From positions 4,526,001 to 4,590,000 of the forward strand of contig NZ_LT906468.1 of the NCBI RefSeq assembly GCF_900187125.1: 64,000 bases of DNA, in the 5' to 3' direction. How positions within the stretch are numbered: the stretch's first letter is position 1; every line of letters starts with the position of its first letter. The translations under genes were made by a program, and so were the position numbers. Shown piece after piece: positions 61,848 through 64,000 of the stretch. A model generated the notes under the pieces. It worked only from the letters and a program-made list of their open reading frames with translations. It searched no databases and had not been told where the DNA came from. This DNA is from Sphingobacterium mizutaii. Lineage in GTDB: Bacteria; Bacteroidota; Bacteroidia; Sphingobacteriales; Sphingobacteriaceae.

Positions 61848-63410
61848 TCACTCCACAACCTCAATTTCTTTCTTCGAAGAATGCGTCCTTCCGAACATAT
61901 CTACCCCTTCCACTTCGATCACATGTTTACCAGCTTTAAGCTTAGGAAGTTTCAATTTCCAAAGGTGTGCCGATTGAACTGGATCGCTAGGTCTTCTGCC
62001 GGCTACCAAGGTATTGGCACCATCATAAGCCAATAGTTCTTTCATATAAGCGGGGTCTTCACCTTCTACCCTGTCCATAATGATCCAATCTGCATTATCG
62101 ATCCTATAACGAACCTGATCCCTTGCAGAACCCAGGAAAAAGTTAGCATATACATTATAGCGTCCTACATATTTCGCCTTTACGACTGCCGGACCAAATA
62201 GACCGATTGTATAGCTATCATCTTTCCCTACGACCTTATAATCAAATTTATAATGGTTGCCATCTATTGACAGGATTGCATATCCTTTTGGAGTACCATC
62301 ACGCATGGTCGAAGTAGGGATGCCCTGTTCATTCGGAAGGCCAGAATACCAGTCTCCAGAAGTGGTTCCCACATTGTATTCATGGTAAGGTTTGCTCCCT
62401 TTCCAGCCATCATCAGCTGTTAGGAAATTCTGTTGTTGATAATGCGTATGTGCAGATAGACCCAGGGTGTTCGGGTAATCCGCTAGGATATCAAATAATT
62501 GATTTCTGTCCTCATTACGGAATGATTTTTCATTCTCTTGAAACAGAGGAATATGATAGGCAAGGACAATCAGTTTATCTTTAGGGACAAACTTCAGGTC
62601 ATTAGCGACGAAATCAATCTGATCTTGTCTCAATCCACCTTGGTAGCCTTTTCCAGTTTCCGGATGCGGATAGATAATATCATCGAGCACGATAAAGTGC
62701 GCATTTCCCACATTGAAAGAGTAATTGGCCGGGCCAAAGGCTTTCTCGAAACCCTCATCGGCGTATTTATCCTCTTTGACATCATAGTTCATATCGTGGT
62801 TACCCATTACATTGAACCAAGGGAGACCCATCTGGCCGATAGCCTGTTTATAACTAGGGTGCAAGGAAAGATCATCGCCAACCAAATCACCAAGGCTGAT
62901 TCCAAAAAGTGGACCTTTTCTGGTTTTCGCTTCACTTACCACCCCATTTTTGAAGAATTCCATTTCCTCCGCGGTATATGCCTGAGGGTCACCAAAAACA
63001 AAAGCGCTAAAGTTAGCTGGTTCTTCCTTCACCGTTAAGGCAAAATCAATTGATTTTGGAAGAGCACCTGTAGCAGTTACGCCAGGGTATTTCAAAGCTG
63101 GAGAACCGTTTGGCTTGTGGATATAATAAAACTTTGGTTGATTATCGGCACCAACAGGTAAGGCATACCCAGAAGGTTTGATGACGAAGATGATGTTGTC
63201 GTTTTCAACCGGAATCTGATATTTTCCGTTCTTATCCGTTTGTACGACCTCTTTGCCATTACTGACGCTCACGCCAGCTAATCCAGCCTCTTTTTTGTCC
63301 AGACGACCGTTCGCATTAGCATCAATAAAGACAGTTCCCTTTGCCATTTCCTGACCGAAAGCTGTTCCTGTCAATAAACATGCTAGCAAGGACCAATATA
63401 ATTTTTTCAT
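61848..63410 (-). CDS. secreted three-domain calcineurin-like phosphoesterase
   Basis: I use ATG 63410 (MKKLYWSLLACLLTGTAFGQ), giving a signal peptide and 520 residues. A small beta-sandwich with a Ca-binding-like loop (FIDANANGRLDKKEAGLAGV) is followed by the metallophosphoesterase core: FGDPQAY, SLGDLVGDD, NVMGNHDMNYD, LAYHIPLF and LSAHTHYQQ supply the metal ligands. The C-terminal domain (MetallophosC) includes the Tyr/Gly-rich YNVGTTSGDWYSG. It probably removes phosphate from an extracellular phosphodiester or phospholipid. It has its own transcription unit. Confidence 0.9.
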   Translation of the reverse strand: MKKLYWSLLACLLTGTAFGQEMAKGTVFIDANANGRLDKKEAGLAGVSVSNGKEVVQTDKNGKYQIPVENDNIIFVIKPSGYALPVGADNQPKFYYIHKPNGSPALKYPGVTATGALPKSIDFALTVKEEPANFSAFVFGDPQAYTAEEMEFFKNGVVSEAKTRKGPLFGISLGDLVGDDLSLHPSYKQAIGQMGLPWFNVMGNHDMNYDVKEDKYADEGFEKAFGPANYSFNVGNAHFIVLDDIIYPHPETGKGYQGGLRQDQIDFVANDLKFVPKDKLIVLAYHIPLFQENEKSFRNEDRNQLFDILADYPNTLGLSAHTHYQQQNFLTADDGWKGSKPYHEYNVGTTSGDWYSGLPNEQGIPTSTMRDGTPKGYAILSIDGNHYKFDYKVVGKDDSYTIGLFGPAVVKAKYVGRYNVYANFFLGSARDQVRYRIDNADWIIMDRVEGEDPAYMKELLAYDGANTLVAGRRPSDPVQSAHLWKLKLPKLKAGKHVIEVEGVDMFGRTHSSKKEIEVVE

Positions 63411-63827
63411 GTGTTTATGGTTGTTTGCTCCAAACATAGGGTATGAAGTTAAATAAAAGATTAAGACAATGTTAAGTTAATCTTATATTCATGTGTCTTG
63501 CACAATATTAAAATAATGATTGGCAAGTAAAGCGCCAGTGGATCTTATTCGAGACATATTCCGTATTTTCACAACATGTCTCGGATATGGGTCGAGCAAG
63601 AGTAAGAGCGAATGCGCAAATTTTTCAGGAGCAGAAGAAAATTTTGAGATGTATTTTATGTTAAGAAATGCTGTTTGTCAAAGGATTGGGAAGATGGCCT
63701 GGAGAATAGTCCGCTCAGGAATTGGATTTATAGTCTTCGTATCCTGACAATTGTTCTAATACGGCAGAATAAATAGCTAAATAATGTATACCCGAATAAT
63801 TCACTGTGTGTGAGTTTATTCAACAAG
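63411..63827. other. non-coding gap
   Basis: These 417 bases upstream of the phosphoesterase gene contain its likely promoter. A 75-codon frame on the + strand (63520-63747) lacks motifs and is not counted. Confidence 0.4.
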
Positions 63828-63830
63828 AAA

Positions 63831-63860
63831 GCCCGAGTTAATGATGAACATTACTCGGGC
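63831..63860. terminator. bidirectional terminator
   Basis: The stem GCCCGAGT / ACTCGGGC, extended by partial pairing inside, is flanked by AAGAAA on the left and TTTTTATTATTAT on the right. It lies 20 bases beyond the stop of the - strand peptidase gene. Confidence 0.7.
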
Positions 63861-63880
63861 TTTTTATTATTATACTTTGC

Positions 63881-64000
63881 TTAATTCAAATCTTTTAAGA
63901 TTTCCTGTACTGCTCTTTCCAGTTGCGGATCTTTATCCGCAACGCGATCCGCTACGGTATTCTTGATGGCGATATCCGGAGCGACACCGGTCAGTTCCAG
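63881..64000 (-). CDS. probable S41/tricorn-type peptidase, C-terminal end (partial)
   Basis: The - strand frame runs from the window edge to TAA at 63881-63883, 39 residues. TGVAPDIAIKNTVADRVADK and DPQLERAVQEILKDL match the usual ending of S41 (C-terminal processing/tricorn-like) peptidases, where a GVxPDI strand is followed by a DPQLExA helix. Too little is visible for further detail. Confidence 0.6.
   Translation of the reverse strand: MELTGVAPDIAIKNTVADRVADKDPQLERAVQEILKDLN

Noticed and set aside
63520..63747. 75-codon + strand frame upstream of the phosphoesterase
   Set aside because: No recognisable domain and no supporting context; likely random.
1..64000. CRISPR arrays, insertion sequences with transposase, rRNA operons
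   Set aside because: No regularly spaced repeats, transposase motifs or rRNA-like blocks were seen on either strand.

Overview
The window comes from a Bacteroidota chromosome, most likely a sphingobacterium or close relative. This rests on the SusC/SusD pair behind a FecR-type gene, a zeaxanthin-type carotenoid operon with CrtYcd and CrtZ, HME-RND pumps fused to a TolC-like domain, -7 promoter boxes of the TAnnTTTG type and scarce Shine-Dalgarno sites. Genus is inference; no rRNA is present.

Left chromosomal part (1-12178, + strand): the tail of a FecR-like anti-sigma factor is followed by a tight six-gene glycan-acquisition operon (SusC, SusD, secreted TIM-barrel isomerase-like protein, BACON/beta-helix lipoprotein, YdcF-like protein, phosphodiester glycosidase lipoprotein) ending in a strong terminator. 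A membrane-anchored AsmA-like protein follows. At 12550-12717 there is a short orphan coding remnant.

Carotenoid/light operon (12724-21046, - strand): ten genes are nearly all translationally coupled, in the order MarR regulator, crtI, crtB, unknown, SRPBCC, crtZ, crtYcd, lipocalin, photolyase, idi, plus a TIGR01777 epimerase. The regulator has an inverted-repeat operator candidate just before its start codon.

Accretion region (21477-59063): three islands appear stacked at the 3' end of one tRNA-Lys(CUU) gene. The intact tRNA lies at 58991-59063. Copies of its 3' end sit at 40509 and 21477, with a degraded one at 31005. Each is followed by a conserved ~100-bp distal-end module containing a GTGAC(G/T)TATTTGTGAC motif. 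Island 3 (21477-31017) carries a TonB receptor/CDF metal module and a long arsenic operon. Three consecutive ars proteins (ArsR, a membrane protein, a DUF6428-type protein) end in Cys-Cys. Island 2 (31005-40552) is decayed: a frameshifted FtsX-type permease, a broken oxidoreductase, an integrase lacking its catalytic half, and intact desaturase and glycosyltransferase genes. Island 1 (40509-59036) has an intact integrase, a Dps/SDR/AEC/FUSC/AraC group, a TraG remnant, and a heavy-metal efflux operon (CzcA-TolC fusion, CzcB, cytochrome b561-like, PAP2, P1B ATPase).

Right chromosomal part (59064-64000, - strand): Gfo/Idh/MocA oxidoreductase, DUF1080 hydrolase, a secreted three-domain metallophosphoesterase, and the end of a probable S41 peptidase.

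The most promising leads are the shared C-terminal Cys-Cys ends in the arsenic operon, the tandem tRNA-Lys island stack with its putative integrase arm sites, and the internal signal peptide in the CzcA-TolC fusion.
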